Shown here piece by piece: positions 1 through 11,297 of a DNA stretch of 64,000 nt. The position numbers were made by a program, and so were the translations under genes. Origin of the DNA: Periplaneta americana (Eukaryota; Arthropoda; Insecta; Blattodea; Blattidae); the NCBI RefSeq assembly GCF_040183065.1, contig NC_091132.1:165320102-165384101 (forward strand). The letters run 5' to 3'. Under the pieces are notes generated by a model that was not told the DNA's origin, did no database searches, and was given only the letters and a program-made list of their open reading frames with translations. The number at the start of each line of letters is the position of its first letter. Position 1 is the first letter of the stretch.

Positions 1-395
1 TGTGTCTTTCATGTCTTTTGTTTTCTTTTTTCACTTCGTCTATTTCCTACTCCACTCGTCCGATACTATTTAGTAGGCATCTCCATTTTGTTGAAAACGC
101 CCGAACGAATCCAGTGGAACGAATCATTTATAGAACTTAGAGACAAACACTACCATGAAATAATCGACTTTATTTGTTAGACAACTACTGTATCTTATCC
201 CTAGTATCACATGCTCATCTGTGCTGATGTACACATTCGTTTGTATTTTTGTGGTAACTTTTGTGTGTTGTGGCGTGCACAGAAATACACACACCGCGCA
301 GATGTGGACTTATTATTGCCAAGCTAGTAAGTCTGTCTGAGTATTTCACATTCTGCATATTAACTTATGTTACTTAATGTTCTCCTTCAGTCGTA
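1..395. other. 5' flank of the first zinc-finger gene
   Basis: No coding frame of note. A polypyrimidine tract and AG at 381-390 form the splice acceptor for the exon that holds the first ATG, so a non-coding 5' exon must lie upstream. A possible donor (GTAAGT) is at about 329. No promoter element can be named with confidence. Confidence 0.4.
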
Positions 396-488
396 ATGGA
401 CGTGATCAAGATGGAACCTGGGTCCGACCCAATGGGTATACATTCAAGTGGTATCGCAGATGTAGAAGAGAAGAAGCCTTTATCTGAG
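396..488 (+). CDS. First coding exon of a C2H2 zinc-finger gene (MDVIK type), unit 0/A
   Basis: This exon encodes the N-terminus of a zinc-finger protein: 31 codons starting MDVIKMEPGSDP and ending EEKKPLSE. The acceptor AG at 389-390 lies six bases before the ATG, and the donor GTATAT follows at 489, so the exon leaves in phase 0. It contains one sumoylation consensus, IKME, followed directly by proline. The same 31-codon exon type occurs at 41954, which supports it as a real module. It would splice to the phase-0 exon at 1080. Which finger exon it finally reaches (the ruin at 5060 or the array at 15280) cannot be decided from sequence alone. No catalytic function is implied; exons of this kind precede nuclear DNA-binding fingers. 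Confidence 0.8.
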
Positions 489-1079
489 GTATATTGAGAG
501 CATTTACTATTTATTATCTAAATGCCCCATTTATAACTATGGAGCACATTCCTTTGTAATTAATTGTTTTTCTTGCACGAGGTGAAGCACAACTGAAAAA
601 AATGTTGCTGAAAAATGTTCAAAATTATGTACGTGAAGTTCCAAACGGAATTTTATATCAAATTAAACATGTATTGTCACAAATTCATATGAGTACTTAC
701 ATTCAGGAAATATATTACAAACACAAAAGTCTTGAAGTTTTCTTACTCGCATTGATTTTTGGAAGAGCTTTTAATTAATTCAAAACTAAATCAATATTAG
801 CTTACTTAAAATAACATTAACCTTTATATTGCATTGTGGTTGCTTATGATCATACAGACAACATAATATCACACAGTAAAATATATTCTTTTACTAGTAT
901 CTGCTGTGTTACGAGAGTTTTCAGATAAACTGTTTTACTTCTTTTTTTTCGAATAGGTACACGTGAGTTCGAAGACATCAGTGCCAATGAAAATGTGGAC
1001 GGACGTTATAAAAATTCACGGAGTTTTTGTGAACAAATTTTATACTATTTTGTTTAATTATTTTGTTCTTTATTTGCAG
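489..1079 (+). other. Intron
   Basis: AT-rich intron between the 396 and 1080 exons. The frame open from 963 is intron read-through into the next exon. Nothing else is seen. Confidence 0.6.
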
Positions 1080-1217
1080 GAAGGGAATTTATTAGATTTG
1101 GACGTCACGAAAATAAAAACTGAATGTATAGACCACGGATATGACGTGAAATCAGAGGTGACATTTGAGGAAACTGCAGTGCCAATTGTCTTTCCGGTGC
1201 TGAAGAGTGAAGCTGAG
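1080..1217 (+). CDS. Internal linker exon of zinc-finger gene, unit 0/A
   Basis: This is a 46-codon, phase 0-0 exon with acceptor TTGCAG ending at 1079 and donor GTGAGA at 1218. It reads EGNLLDLDVTKIKTECIDHG and continues to FPVLKSEAE. It matches the size and layout of the 46-codon cassettes at 26035, 45003, 52265 and 53896: an acidic start, an (I/V)K-x-E pair, the DPVPISFP-like core (here AVPIVFP) and a terminal (V/L)K-x-E. Three sumoylation consensus motifs are visible: IKTE, VKSE and LKSE. It lacks DNA-binding motifs, so a regulatory linker role is inferred. Being symmetric in phase, it could be skipped without changing the downstream frame. Confidence 0.8.
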
Positions 1218-1918
1218 GTGAGAGCAGTCTATGAAGTGTGTTGGTCGCTAGTTCTCTCTATCTTATTTACTGGCTGGTGTGGCTGTGCAGTAAAGTGACC
1301 AGCGAATGTATTAGTTGCTCTCATTCTTTGAATTTCTTCATGCTGTAGACATTACTAAATCTTTTCCGCCTCATTTTTGGCGTAGTGCCTGCGAACTGAG
1401 TGTTCGGTGATTCATATTAATCTTCATGTTTTCATGGCCAGTGATAATTTTTACCTTGCCAATTTGTGACTTAATAATTTTACTAATCCTGTTTAGTTTA
1501 TTTGAATCATATACGTATTTGCTGGTAATACACTAGAGTGAAAATGGAAGCTCACCTCCTTCATAAAATGTACCCACTACTGACTTCACTCTAAAGTTTG
1601 GATGAGTTGTGGTAATTTTTACTCCCTGACAGCTGTGAGCATCTCAGAACATCGTGCGAGACTCGTCATTTGCACTTTCACTTGTCACAGTTTAGTGCAA
1701 ATGTATTAAGTACGCGATATATCATACAAAATGCAATCAATTCCGTTTTTAATATTTTGCACTTATTTCCAAATCAAGTTTCTGCCAACAATTCTTATAT
1801 TGTATACTGCATTGGTAGAATCTATATTCTAATCTCTGGAGTATATAAACTGCCACGCATTTATTTTCATGTATTACTGTTGTCCTATGTGTCTGTTTTA
1901 CATAATCTTCTGCTACAG
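1218..1918 (+). other. Intron
   Basis: Intron between the 1080 and 1919 exons. The 1670-2002 open frame is the real 1919 exon extended backwards through intron. No repeats recognised. Confidence 0.5.
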
Positions 1919-1998
1919 GAAGAGTTTTGTGAGTTGGATCAAGTGAAAGAGGTCAAACTGGAAGTGACAGCAGAAGAGAATGAAGTCTTGACTGAGAG
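1919..1998 (+). CDS. Pre-finger linker exon (phase 0 to 2), unit 0
   Basis: Exon of 80 nt with acceptor CTACAG before 1919 and donor GTGAGT at 1999. It encodes EEFCELDQVKEVKLEVTAEE and a short tail, ending two bases into a codon. This phase 0-to-2 exit is the same as that of the exons at 11298, 27576 and 58804, which sit just before finger exons. One sumoylation consensus (VKLE) is present. Its natural partner is a finger exon beginning with one base plus ATT-GCA, as seen at 15280 and 28981. In its own unit the finger exon at about 5060 is ruined, so it may instead be spliced to 15280 or be unused. Confidence 0.75.
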
Positions 1999-2088
1999 GT
2001 GAGTATAATATACGAGGCCCTGGTTTGTTGTTGGTTTTACTGCTTTATTTAAATAATGACAACATAAAAAATATTTATAGTTTCTTCG

Positions 2089-3330
2089 TGACTATTACAC
2101 TCTTACTACGTCATACTACTTTTGACCAATGAAACGGTACGAAAGGACGTATTTCAACCAATCATGGCTGCTTATCGCACAATTTTATCGCGTCCCTAGC
2201 ATTTGTTTAATTTTATCGCGTCCCTAGCATTTGTTTCTTTGTTTGCCAACATTTGAAACTGCGCTGGTCTGGACGTCAAAAATATATATAAAATTACAAA
2301 CCACTCCAGTCAATGCACAGCAGTTTCAAATATGACTCGCATTGGCATTCAAGAACAAGAATTAATAAAAATCACTTATCATACCTATGCATCTTCTGAA
2401 ATCCGATTTACAAATAAATGAAGAGCACCATTCGGAAATCCTGAATAGGTTGAATACACCATGTAGGCCTAAATCAACGAGTTCCACTTCTATTATGCAC
2501 ACTTCCAATATAACATCAATTGAACCACCAACCACAATCAAATTTGAAAATTGTACATTCAGTAATTATTCCTTTTAAAATTATTCATTCGGAAATTCTG
2601 AATAAGTTGTATACACCATGTAGGCTTAAATCAACGAGTTGCACTTCTATTACGCACACGTCCAATATAACATCAATTGAACCACCAACCACATTCACAT
2701 TTGAAAATTGTACATTCAATAATTATTCCTTTTAAAATTATTCATTCGGAAATTCTGAATAAGTTGAATACACCATGTAGGCTTAAATCAACGAGTTCCA
2801 CTTCTATTACGCACACGTCCAATATAACATCAATTGAACCACCAACCACATTCACATTTGAAAATTGTACATTCAATAATTATTCCTTTTAAAATTATTC
2901 ATGTTTATTTTTTATGTCATCGTCGTTAATTAAAACTTTTCTAACGCTTGTGTATATTAGTTAGGTTATGTTATAGCTTCTGCTCTGAGAGAATAAAAAT
3001 TACTTCTGCTATATGATATTATGGATAGTCATGTATCAGAGATTGTTTAATATTAAGATTTATTGAATAGTAATCATTACAGTGTCTGCATAAAGACACT
3101 ACTGCCATCTAGCATGCATCTAGCGTAATATTTGTAATGTTGAGATGGTACAATAATACATTTGAAGGCCGTTGTATTTTCGTAAGTCAATTAATATTTT
3201 ATAGTATTGGAGTACTTCGTTACTTCTAATCTTTATATACTTTCTTCTAATCGTGTAATAGTCAATTAAATCCCACTCGAGTTTTGATTTTCTCTAGATA
3301 AATCAAAAGTCTAGTGAGATTACTGTTGAT
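2089..3330 (+). repeat. Interspersed repeat with internal tandem array, in the intron after the phase 0-to-2 exon
   Basis: Begins near GACTATTACACTCTTAC and reaches TAATCGTGTAATAGTC at about 3250. The two ends are inverted (GACTATTACA…TGTAATAGTC), so an old TIR element is likely. Related sequence lies at 13249-13950 and, as a right part only, at 28290-28530. In all three cases it is in the intron downstream of the phase 0-to-2 linker exon, so the insertion predates the unit duplications. A 27-bp local duplication lies at about 2188-2245. No open transposase was found. Confidence 0.55.
2426..2896 (+). repeat. Tandem repeat, 157-bp unit, three copies
   Basis: Three head-to-tail copies, with unit starts at about 2426, 2583 and 2740. 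The second and third copies are nearly identical and the first more diverged. Three overlapping short open frames (2387, 2520, 2677) are offset by exactly 157 because of this and are not genes. Confidence 0.9.
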
Positions 3331-3822
3331 TATTTTTTATATGAAAACTTCAGTTTACGTTGCAGGTATAAATGGCATGAATGATATCATATTCTGTCAC
3401 TATCACGAACATGTTTATTAAATTATATCATAAATTTTTTGTTTCTCGATTTTGAAGGACATAATTAATTATTTTACTGTCCTACCGCTACATTGCCACT
3501 CCTACAACTGCCAACTAGTGGAGCTGATGTTGCTGCTGTCAGAGAAAATATCAAGGCATAGACCTGCCTTCAACTTTTCACCTTTAATGGAGAACAGTTC
3601 ACTGACCATTTTCATTGACTAATGGAATGTACTCAGGAAACAAGTTCCCGTTGTTTTCTCTGGTTTGATCTGGCAGTTCTAGTAGGCTTTTCTGTATAGC
3701 TTTGAAGGAAGTGAGTCCTACTTCTCTGCAGGATGTCCATCACAGATCCTGAATTCTAAAAAAAGTAAAAATAAAATCTACGTGGATTTCAAATTTTGGA
3801 TTTAGAAAATTAATATTATTAC

Positions 3823-3855
<33 letters not shown>

Positions 3856-4241
3856 GTTCAATTTTTAATTCCGTAATACTTTTGTGTGTATAGTGCTCTA
3901 CTATTATTGGTCCGTGTCTGTTGATGAGGTTATTAACATAATAAGAATAAGAATAGCCTATTACATCCTATTAAAAGTAAGGTCTTCCCTAGGGGGTAAG
4001 TCTTTAGTAACTCATGTGGTGAGTTATTCCGTGTAAGGGATATGTCTCAGAATACGGCAGTTGCTTCACCTCAATCCTTAAGTTTTGCTTCACCAACAAA
4101 CTGTCTTCGTAATACCTGCACACGCAGAATGGTAGGCCTAAATATTTTGTTTTAGTTTTGACACTTTGTGAATCATTTCACCAACACATGGACGCTTCTA
4201 TGACTTAATGTCTTAATAAGTACAAAAATGAAGATAAATAC

Positions 4242-4298
<57 letters not shown>

Positions 4299-5059
4299 TT
4301 TATTACTGCTACTGGTACAATTATTTTTATTGTTATTATAATTACGATCTTTTTATTATTACCATTAATCTGATGGCGAGAACATTGCTTAGGATTCATT
4401 GTCCCATTGCACCCATCATCTTTTTAATCATCTCTTTCTAGTATGTCAGCTCCTTTGTTGGTCTTGGCATGTATGCAGATGTAGATGTTGTCTGTCCATG
4501 TCTTCTTTGGAATTGCATAAGATGCAGGTTGGTGCTGGCAGTATTCCAAAGTGGTGAAGATATTTCCCGATTCAAAGATGATCAGTGTTGAGGCAGAAAG
4601 TTGCAACTCATGTTCTCTCTGAAAACTCCGCTGTGTTCAGGACTACAGTCGTCCGACGGTTATGCTGCATTCCTTGTTCCTCTACGTTATTATTTGTGTT
4701 TACTGTTTCTTTTTTTGAACAATGTGGTGTTTTTTTAATGATTAAACCAGAGAAGGTGCATAGCAGGGAAAAGACCGCACTTTGTTTTAAATCTGCACGA
4801 CTTTAACGGCATAATTAGTGCCTTGTTTGTGCACCTGAAATAATCAAAGTTGTGCTTTATTTCCAACAGATGCTTGTTCGTTTTTTAGCGCCGTGTTTTT
4901 TACCTCGAGCATTCTGTATGTTTCTGCATGAATATACATTCCCCTGTATCCCAGTAAGGCGTGCGTTGCACTAAGCTGCCAACTTTGTGATGTGTGACTT
5001 CCCCACTCGATCATAACCTTAAATAGAGCATTGTTGACATTTTGTGTGCTTGCAACACT
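3331..5059. other. Non-coding stretch with two ATT microsatellites
   Basis: Contains (ATT)n runs at about 3822-3855 and 4239-4300. The poly-isoleucine frame at 4205-4399 on the minus strand is a product of the second run. No exon or recognised element is visible. This is probably the intron before the ruined finger exon. Confidence 0.6.
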
Positions 5060-5580
5060 CACAGCTGTACACGTGTGTGGGAAATGCTTTTCATACTCCG
5101 GCAATCTCAAGGAACATTCACGCGTACACACAAACGAGAGGCCATTCGGTTGTGACGTGTGTGGAAAGAGTTTTTCGCAATTGGGAAGTCTCGAGACACA
5201 TTCACGCGTGCACACGGGCGCGAAACCATTCAGGTGTGATGTGTGTGGTAAGTGCTTTTCAAACCCATACTCTCTCAAGAGGCATTCACTCGTGCACACA
5301 AACGAGAGGTCATGACGTGTGTGGAAAGTGTTTCTCAACTTCATCAAACTTGAAAACACATTTAGTGATACACAGTTGAGAAGCAATTCAGTTGTGATTT
5401 GTTTGGGAAGTGTTTTGGACGTCCGGTTAATCTCCAGATGCTTTGTCGTGAAAAACCGTTCAGATGTGATGTGTTTGCAATGGATTTTTCCGGGCTCGGG
5501 AAACCTTAATGTGTATTCACGTATACATACATAAGAGATACTCTTCAACTCTCGTTTGTGTTGAATGCGTTTTTATGGCC
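5060..5580 (+). pseudogene. Ruined C2H2 zinc-finger exon, unit 0
   Basis: Three C2H2 fingers are legible in one frame (5060-5315), with spacing C-x2-C-x12-H-x3-H and linkers HTNERP and HTGAKP. A small deletion then shifts the frame, and a fourth finger (DVCGKCFSTSSNLKTH) is readable up to a stop at about 5379. Beyond that, fragments of two more fingers survive with missing cysteines or histidines. Upstream, the frame is blocked by a stop at 4995-4997, with no acceptor at the expected place. An AATAAA at 5627-5632 could be the old polyadenylation signal. The repeat-bearing intron before it matches the intron before the arrays at 15280 and 28981, so this is their decayed paralog. The fingers differ clearly from theirs, suggesting an older split. 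Confidence 0.75.
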
Positions 5581-6229
5581 CGCACATCTTAATATACTCT
5601 CATTTGTGTACTTAATTATATTTTATAATAAATATTTAATCTGCTTTATTCACTGTATTGTTTTATTATGTTAGCTTTGATTTCTACTTCAGCAAGATAA
5701 TCTTTCTTTGTTCTTAACGTTCATAATAGATTGTCTAGGTTTTTTAATCAGGTAATCTTTTATTACTTTGACTTATATAGTAATTGTAAATTTAACATAA
5801 ATTGTAATTATAATTTTAATTGTATTGTTAATACTATAGTTGTAATCCTCAGGTAGTGGTGAAGATTAGGCTTGATGGCATTATTACTACCAGGTAAATA
5901 AAGCATTATATAGTATACTATACTGTTCATAAGCCAAAAGCCTTATGTTGGATCTTGTGTGGAAGGTCTTTTTATGCTAAGTCGTATCTCAAATGGTGTT
6001 TACGCTTACTGCCTGGCGAGAAGTGATTGAATTGCCAAGTTTTGGCTTAACTTTGTTGAATAGGGGAAGTGTGAAATGCTAAGTTGCAGAAGCTCGATAT
6101 CCTCCTCACTTATGGAATCAGTTCGAAGCAGCTAGGTCAAGTGAACCACGCACATTAACACAGAAGCATGGCACAACCCCTTCCAGAATTTAGCTTGTAA
6201 TAGACATCGCACTGTATACAGACGGGTTG
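5581..6229. other. Intergenic, nothing recognised
   Basis: AT-rich sequence after the ruined finger exon, with no exon or named repeat seen. Confidence 0.4.
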
Positions 6230-6410
6230 GGGACAACTCGCCTCAGAAAATTGGCCACAGAGGAAACTAGCCACATAAATGAAATCTGTATCAAAGACAA
6301 TTACCCTAACATTAAAATTCGTAACAACGGGAATTGGCCATATGCTAAAATTCGCTACAACTTGTAATATATGAAGACAATACTCAAATTCGCAACAATT
6401 TATCTGTAGT

Positions 6411-7580
6411 AATGTCACGAGAGGTCTGAGATCAGACCTCGAGTGACATTTATTAGGACTATTTCGTGAATAAAATAAAAATTTAAATAATATATCCCTA
6501 AAATTCGATCACAAAATGTTAATAATTGTATATTAACAAATACTTAACCTATTCAGACATTGTAAAGTTGAAACACTCGTAGATGAATATCGATTATTGC
6601 AAAAAAGAAATTCGATGTTATTATTCAGTTATGCCAATTGCGAAAAGCGAAATACTGGTTTAACAATGTTAATTACATGTACTGCACTTTTCTGTTATTA
6701 TTATAGCAAATATATTTTCTTTATCTGCTGAAATCATAATTTAATTTAACAGTAACAGTGGGGACAGCTATATACCAATGCTTATGCATTCACAGCGAGA
6801 CATGTTGCTACACATTGAACCCATGTCTGTATAGATAGGCCTAATTAAAACACGAATTTTATTACGCCATACGAATGGCAGTTTGATCAAAGACATTATT
6901 ACTATGCAAGTTCTTTGGGTTTGATATGCGATGATGTTACATAAATTTGAACGTCTATTAATTGTTTAATTTCAATACAAATGTTATAGGCTACAATTTA
7001 ATAGGTTACGTTACGCCTACCTGTGGAAGCAGGACCAATATCATCTGTGCCTTGTTTCGACCGTTACTTACAATCAGTGCTACACGAAAGCATTTTTATA
7101 GCTCGACAAACGCATTTTCGCTGTAGCGTGTAATGGAACTAAAGCTGCATCTACACAGTTCAATATTCCAATCGCGTATGCGTGCAATCTGGGAAGAATA
7201 TTGAAAGAATCAAGTTTGAAAGATATGTTCAATTAAGATGCATAAAGATTTTGTATATCTACATGGTGCGCCGTTTTGAAAGTGGTCTTCACTGCGTAAA
7301 TATATTAATTAATATTAAATACCAATCTTGCATTCATTGCTTCAAAGTTGAAAGAAAAGTTTAACCGTGTAGTTGCAGCTTAATGTATTTATGATCATCA
7401 ATTTAAGGCTAAACAGTTGGCGACAACGACTAAACAAAAGAACGACCATGCGATAAATTGATAGCGATAAATCTAGCTGCAGAAATTATCGCAAAGTCTG
7501 ACCTTGATTGGTTGGAATTCAAAATTTCACTTCATTGATCGAAAATGCAATGACGTCATATAAACGAAATAGTCATATAT
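6411..7580. mobile_element. Possible nested inverted-repeat element with a terminal hairpin
   Basis: A near-perfect palindrome occupies 6411-6449, with arms AATGTCAC and GTGACATT enclosing AGGTCTGA and TCAGACCT. Just inside it, GACTATTTCGT (about 6458) is matched in inverse by ACGAAATAGTC (about 7564). This suggests a non-autonomous element about 1.1 kb long inside the MULE, upstream of its transposase. No coding capacity was found. Confidence 0.4.
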
Positions 7581-7632
7581 ATTTCTGTGGTAACACAAGA
7601 CAAATCTAGAAGCTGTAAACTAATTCTGAATT

Positions 7633-8000
7633 ATGCCGAAAGAAATTCGCTTCATAAAATTTGAAATAGGTTCTGACGAATTAATATATCTTGGCTACAT
7701 GTACATGAGACTTAGAGAAACTAAGAATGGAGTTGTTTGGTGCTGTGACATACGTGGCGGGTGTAATGCAACAGTCGTTATCAGAAGATGGAAGCAGTGT
7801 CGTCAAAGAACCGTCTGAACACAAGAATCATTCTGCAGACTGTGGAAGGATTGAGGCAAAGGAATGTGTAGAGTACATGAAGGCAAGGGCGGGGACTTCC
7901 CGAGAATCAAACCATCTATTAGAAAAACTGTGCGCCGTGTCAGGAAGCTGTACCTACCACCTGAACCAAGGATTATTGGCGAACTGAACGTTATAGCCGA
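7633..8000 (+). pseudogene. MULE transposase N-terminal part with FLYWCH-type zinc finger (decayed)
   Basis: The frame from ATG 7633 reads MPKEIRFIKFEIGSDELIYL, then YMYMRL and WCCDIRGGCNATVV. This is the FLYWCH pattern found at the N-terminus of many insect MULE transposases. The reading frame then shifts by one, and the domain continues with EHKNHSADCGRIEAKECVEY, the expected H-x2-H followed by a helix. Another shift near 7910 leads to VRRVRKLYLPPEP-like text. The catalytic region follows at 8150. The order of parts and the position between inverted motifs support a MULE rather than a host FLYWCH gene. Confidence 0.7.
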
Positions 8001-8149
8001 CACATACACTAAGACCGTACAAGGTGGTTGTTGTATTTAGAACCGGGGAACAACGTGAAAATGATCATATTTGCCACTAATTCACATTTAGATAAATTGT
8101 TACGGTCGCATTTTTGATTAATGAACGGACCTTTATGTCCGCTCCTTCA

Positions 8150-8470
8150 ATCATGCTGCAAACTTTACACTATACATGTCAATGTACAAGAGGAATGGAT
8201 GCCTGTAGTAATGACGCTGATGGAACGGAAAACCGGGGAGGCGTATGACACACTCTTTCGAGTATTGAAATGAGAATTAGGGCGACGTTTTCAAAATCAA
8301 TTAAACCCAACATTCATATCTATTGATTACCAAGTAACTGTTATAAACGTAATCAAAAGTGAATTTGACGGAGTTCCGTTAGCCGGTTGTCTTTTTCACT
8401 TAGTCCAGTTTTTCTGGAGACGGCTTCAGCCCGAAGGATTGGTGCAGCAATATAATGTGAAGAAAATTTA
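8150..8470 (+). pseudogene. MULE transposase catalytic-core remnant
   Basis: One frame reads LMERKTGEAYDTLFRVLK, a stop, then ELGRRFQNQLNPTFISIDYQ and later VPLAGCLFHLVQ. This fits the MULE domain: L-M-x-x-K-T-x-x-x-Y, the D-(F/Y)-E/Q block and the G-C-x-F-H-x-x-Q signature. The expected glutamate after the aspartate block is replaced (DYQ), and the N-terminal frame does not connect. The gene is dead. Confidence 0.7.
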
Positions 8471-8570
8471 GAATTGAGGCACAGTTGCACTCTCTCATGG
8501 CGAATTGTCTATTTGTGGCGAATTGTCCCTATTACCAATTTTCTATGGCCAATTTGGTATACACCAAATT

Positions 8571-9401
8571 ATCTAGTTCAGTGAATGGTTGAACAAATTT
8601 TCTGAACCAGACCAATATATGCCTGGTAATGTAAAAATTTCAAGCCATACAATGACATAGTTTAGTCAGTGTTACAAAAAGAGGAAGTGTACGAATTTTT
8701 GTCCAAAAATGTGGTCTTATAATTACGATGTCTGACCATAAAATTGTTGCACTGATGTCCGTATACTGGTGGGGACGATTTACCTGTTTGAAGTTTTTTT
8801 TCTGGGATTATTTCTTACACCATTCAAAGCAAATGCTGGGTATCTTTTGGCACTGGACACTGAAATTATAGTGGTGGCATTATCACCTTCACTGCACTAA
8901 GATATTAGATAGCCATTGCAGTTGGTAAAGTGTCGTAACATAAACAATTTACCAAATCCACCAAATTCGTCACTTAAAATTGAATTATTCGTCCATAAAT
9001 AATTTCTGCTATTATACAGTAGTTAAATAGTTGTTCTTTTGCAATCATTTTCCTCCAGTTTGCCATGGCACACTTGAAAGATCCGCTGGTGTACGGAAGA
9101 ATACCGATTGCAGCTCAACTCATCCTTCAGTAAACACAGTGTAGGTGTTCGAGCAGCAGAGAAGAGAACGAGTGACTCGCGTCTAGGGTAGCCAGATCAG
9201 TAAATTAGGATATCGTGCAAACTTGAAAATCATCTTATTTTACGTAGCTTTATGAAACAAAATATTCCTTGCATTATATGCTATTAGAAACACATGTAAT
9301 GATATTGTATGTTTTCAAATTTCCTAAATATCAAGTTAATTATCACACTAATATTACATTTTAATATTTTTCTGTTATTAAATTTTGTGTTTCTATTATA
9401 A
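8571..9401 (+). other. Unit-conserved intron block with an old SINE remnant
   Basis: The block matches 26930-27440 and 54770-55300 in sequence and order, so it belongs to the duplicated gene unit and precedes the EEQSD-type exon in each. A decayed SINE 3' body is readable at about 8800-8960 (AAATGCTGGGTA, GGCATTATCACCTTCACT). No exon was found. Confidence 0.55.
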
Positions 9402-10521
9402 GATTTCAAAAAGGCATATGACTCGGTTAAGAGTCAAGTTTTATATGATATTCTTATTGCATTTTGTATTCCCAAGAAACTAATTCGATTAATTAAAATG
9501 TGTCTCAGTGAAACATACAGCAGAGTTCGTATAGGTCAGTTTCTATCAGATGCGTTCCCAATTCACTGCGGGCTAAAGAAGGAGATGCACTATCACCTTT
9601 ACTTTTTAACTTTGCTCTAGAGTATGCCATTAGGAAAGTCCAGGACAACAGAGAGGGCTTGGAATTGAACTGGTTACATCAGCTGCTTGTCTATGCGGAT
9701 GATGTGAATATGTTAGGAGAAAATCCACAAACAATTAGGGAAAACACGGGAATTTTAGTGGAAGCAAGTAAAGACATAGGTTTGGAACTAAATCCCGAAA
9801 AGACAAAGTTTATGATTATGTCTCGTGACCAGAATATTGTACGAAATGGAAATATAAAAATTGGAAATTTATCTTTTGAAGAAGTGGAGAAGTTCAAATA
9901 TCTTGGAGCAACAGTAACAAATATTAATGATATTCGGGAGGAAATTAAACACAGAATAAATATGGGAAATGCCTGTTATTATTCGGTTGAGAAGCTTTTA
10001 TCAACCAGTCTGCTGTCAAAAAATCAGAAAGTTAGAATTCATAAAACACTTATATTACCGGTTGTCCTTTATGGTTGTAAACTCACTTTCAGAGAGAAAC
10101 ATAGGTTAAGGGTGTTTGAAAATGCGGTGCTTAGGAAAATATTTGGGGCTAAGAGGGATGAAGTTACAGGAGAATGGAGAAAGTTACATGTCACAGAACT
10201 GCACGCATTGTATTCTTCACCTGACATAATTAGGAACATTAAATCCAGATGTTTGAGATGGGCAGGGCATGTAGCACGTATTGGCGAATCCAGAAATGCA
10301 TATAGAGTGTTAGTTGGAAGATCGGAGGGAAAAAGACCTTTGGGGAGGCCGAGACGTAGGTGGAAGGATAATATTAAAATGGATATGAGGGACGTGGGAT
10401 ATGATGATACAGAATGGATTAATCTTTGCTCAGGATAGGGACCGATGGCGGGCTTATGTGAGGGCGGCAATGAACCTCCTGGTTCCTTAAAAGCCAGTAA
10501 GTAAGTAAGTAAGTAAATGAG
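9402..10521 (+). mobile_element. LINE (endonuclease-type non-LTR retrotransposon), 5'-truncated copy 1
   Basis: The copy begins inside the reverse transcriptase at FKKAYDSV (motif A). A one-base deletion lies in the motif-B region near 9577 (GLK then a shifted frame). A long frame 9659-10438 holds motif C (YADDVNML), the connection region and the C-terminal [14 protein letters not shown] block. The 3' end is a GTAA microsatellite tail at about 10497-10516. Flanking TATTATAA (9394-9401 and 10522-10529) is the target duplication. The paralogous intron at 55480-55530 is an empty site. Clade not settled; an RTE-like assignment is suggested by the microsatellite tail. Confidence 0.85.
9659..10438 (+). 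CDS. LINE reverse transcriptase C-terminal fragment
   Basis: This is a 259-residue open frame within LINE copy 1. It contains the YADD catalytic box, then [31 protein letters not shown] and the [18 protein letters not shown] segment that ends this protein family. It starts within the polymerase, so it is not a working enzyme. Translation would need the frame upstream of the deletion. Its counterpart on the minus strand at 37866-38708 is about 85-90 per cent alike by eye. Confidence 0.8.
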   Translation: MELNWLHQLLVYADDVNMLGENPQTIRENTGILVEASKDIGLELNPEKTKFMIMSRDQNIVRNGNIKIGNLSFEEVEKFKYLGATVTNINDIREEIKHRINMGNACYYSVEKLLSTSLLSKNQKVRIHKTLILPVVLYGCKLTFREKHRLRVFENAVLRKIFGAKRDEVTGEWRKLHVTELHALYSSPDIIRNIKSRCLRWAGHVARIGESRNAYRVLVGRSEGKRPLGRPRRRWKDNIKMDMRDVGYDDTEWINLCSG

Positions 10522-10529
10522 TATTATAA

Positions 10530-10749
10530 ACATTAAATAAAAATACAAACATTGTGTTGTTTCTCTTTGTGAATAATATGTATTTTCTCAATGTGCTTCG
10601 CATCATGTGCCTTTTTACCATACATCATATTATCATTCCCCGGTATGTTGACTCGTAAATCATTCATATAAAATTCAAGATATTATATTTAATATATTAA
10701 GGCATATACATACCTCATTTATTTGTATTTTATAGTACACTCATTTATT
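10530..10749 (+). other. Intron block preceding SINE; holds the Helitron empty site
   Basis: Matches the flanks of the Helitron at 55936-58469. The uninterrupted A/T junction corresponding to its insertion point is at 10687/10688. Confidence 0.6.
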
Positions 10750-11001
10750 CACACTTGTGCAATAACGGTTAGCACGTCTGGCTGCGATCACAGGTTGTCC
10801 GGGTTCGATTCCCGTTTGGGGCAAGTTACGTGGTTGAGGTCTTTCCGTGGTTTTCCCTCAACCCAATATGAGGAAATGCTGGGTAACTTTCAGTGCTGGA
10901 CCCCGGACTCATTTCACTGGCATTATCACCTTCATCTCATTCAGACCCTAAATAACCTGACATTTTGATAAAGCATCGTAAATTAAACTACTTAAAAAAA
11001 A
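10750..11001 (+). mobile_element. tRNA-derived SINE, copy 1
   Basis: A tRNA-like head has an A-box-like AACGGTTAGCACGTC and a B box GGTTCGATTCC (about 10802). A body common to the family follows (GGTTGAGGT, TTTTCCCTCAACCCAAT, AAATGCTGGGTAACTTTC), and a tail CATCGTAAATTAAACTACTT with an A run. It is more diverged than the copies at 12576 and 55526. The unit-C intron lacks it. Confidence 0.85.
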
Positions 11002-11297
11002 TGTAGGCTGCGCATTTTCTCGTAAAACCGTCTTAACAACAGATTATGAGATTGTGTCACAGCATTTTAAATTGCTGGTACACCTTTAGTGTGCCACATG
11101 TTGAAAAAGGTTACAGAAACTGTTCTACAAGAAAAAGATGTGCCGCCTGAAATATATGCCCCCAAGAATTGTTTTTTATTACCTCAGATTGTACACGCTT
11201 ATTAAGACTTAAATGCAGTTGTGTGGCAACTAAAATCGATGCGTTTTGTTCACGTAAATTGAGCTAACGTTTTGTTCTATTTGCTCTGTATTTGTAG
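11002..11297 (+). other. Intron
   Basis: Matches 58550-58803 upstream of the unit-C EEQSD exon. No element seen. Confidence 0.5.

Larger units (their letters stand above)
6230..8570 (+). mobile_element. Decayed Mutator-like (MULE) DNA transposon
   Basis: Transposase remains lie inside (separate entries). The outer parts carry related motifs in opposite orientation: AATTGGCCA and AACTCGCC near 6235-6280, and TGGCGAATTG and TGGCCAATTTGG near 8497-8556. These are compatible with degenerate terminal inverted repeats. The exact ends and a target duplication were not resolved. Confidence 0.6.

Noticed and set aside
4205-4399. Poly-isoleucine minus-strand frame
   Set aside because: Pure product of the (ATT)n microsatellite.
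4424-4606. Minus-strand frame with KKTWTDN text, possibly the end of a LINE
   Set aside because: Too short, and no neighbouring polymerase motif; not supportable.
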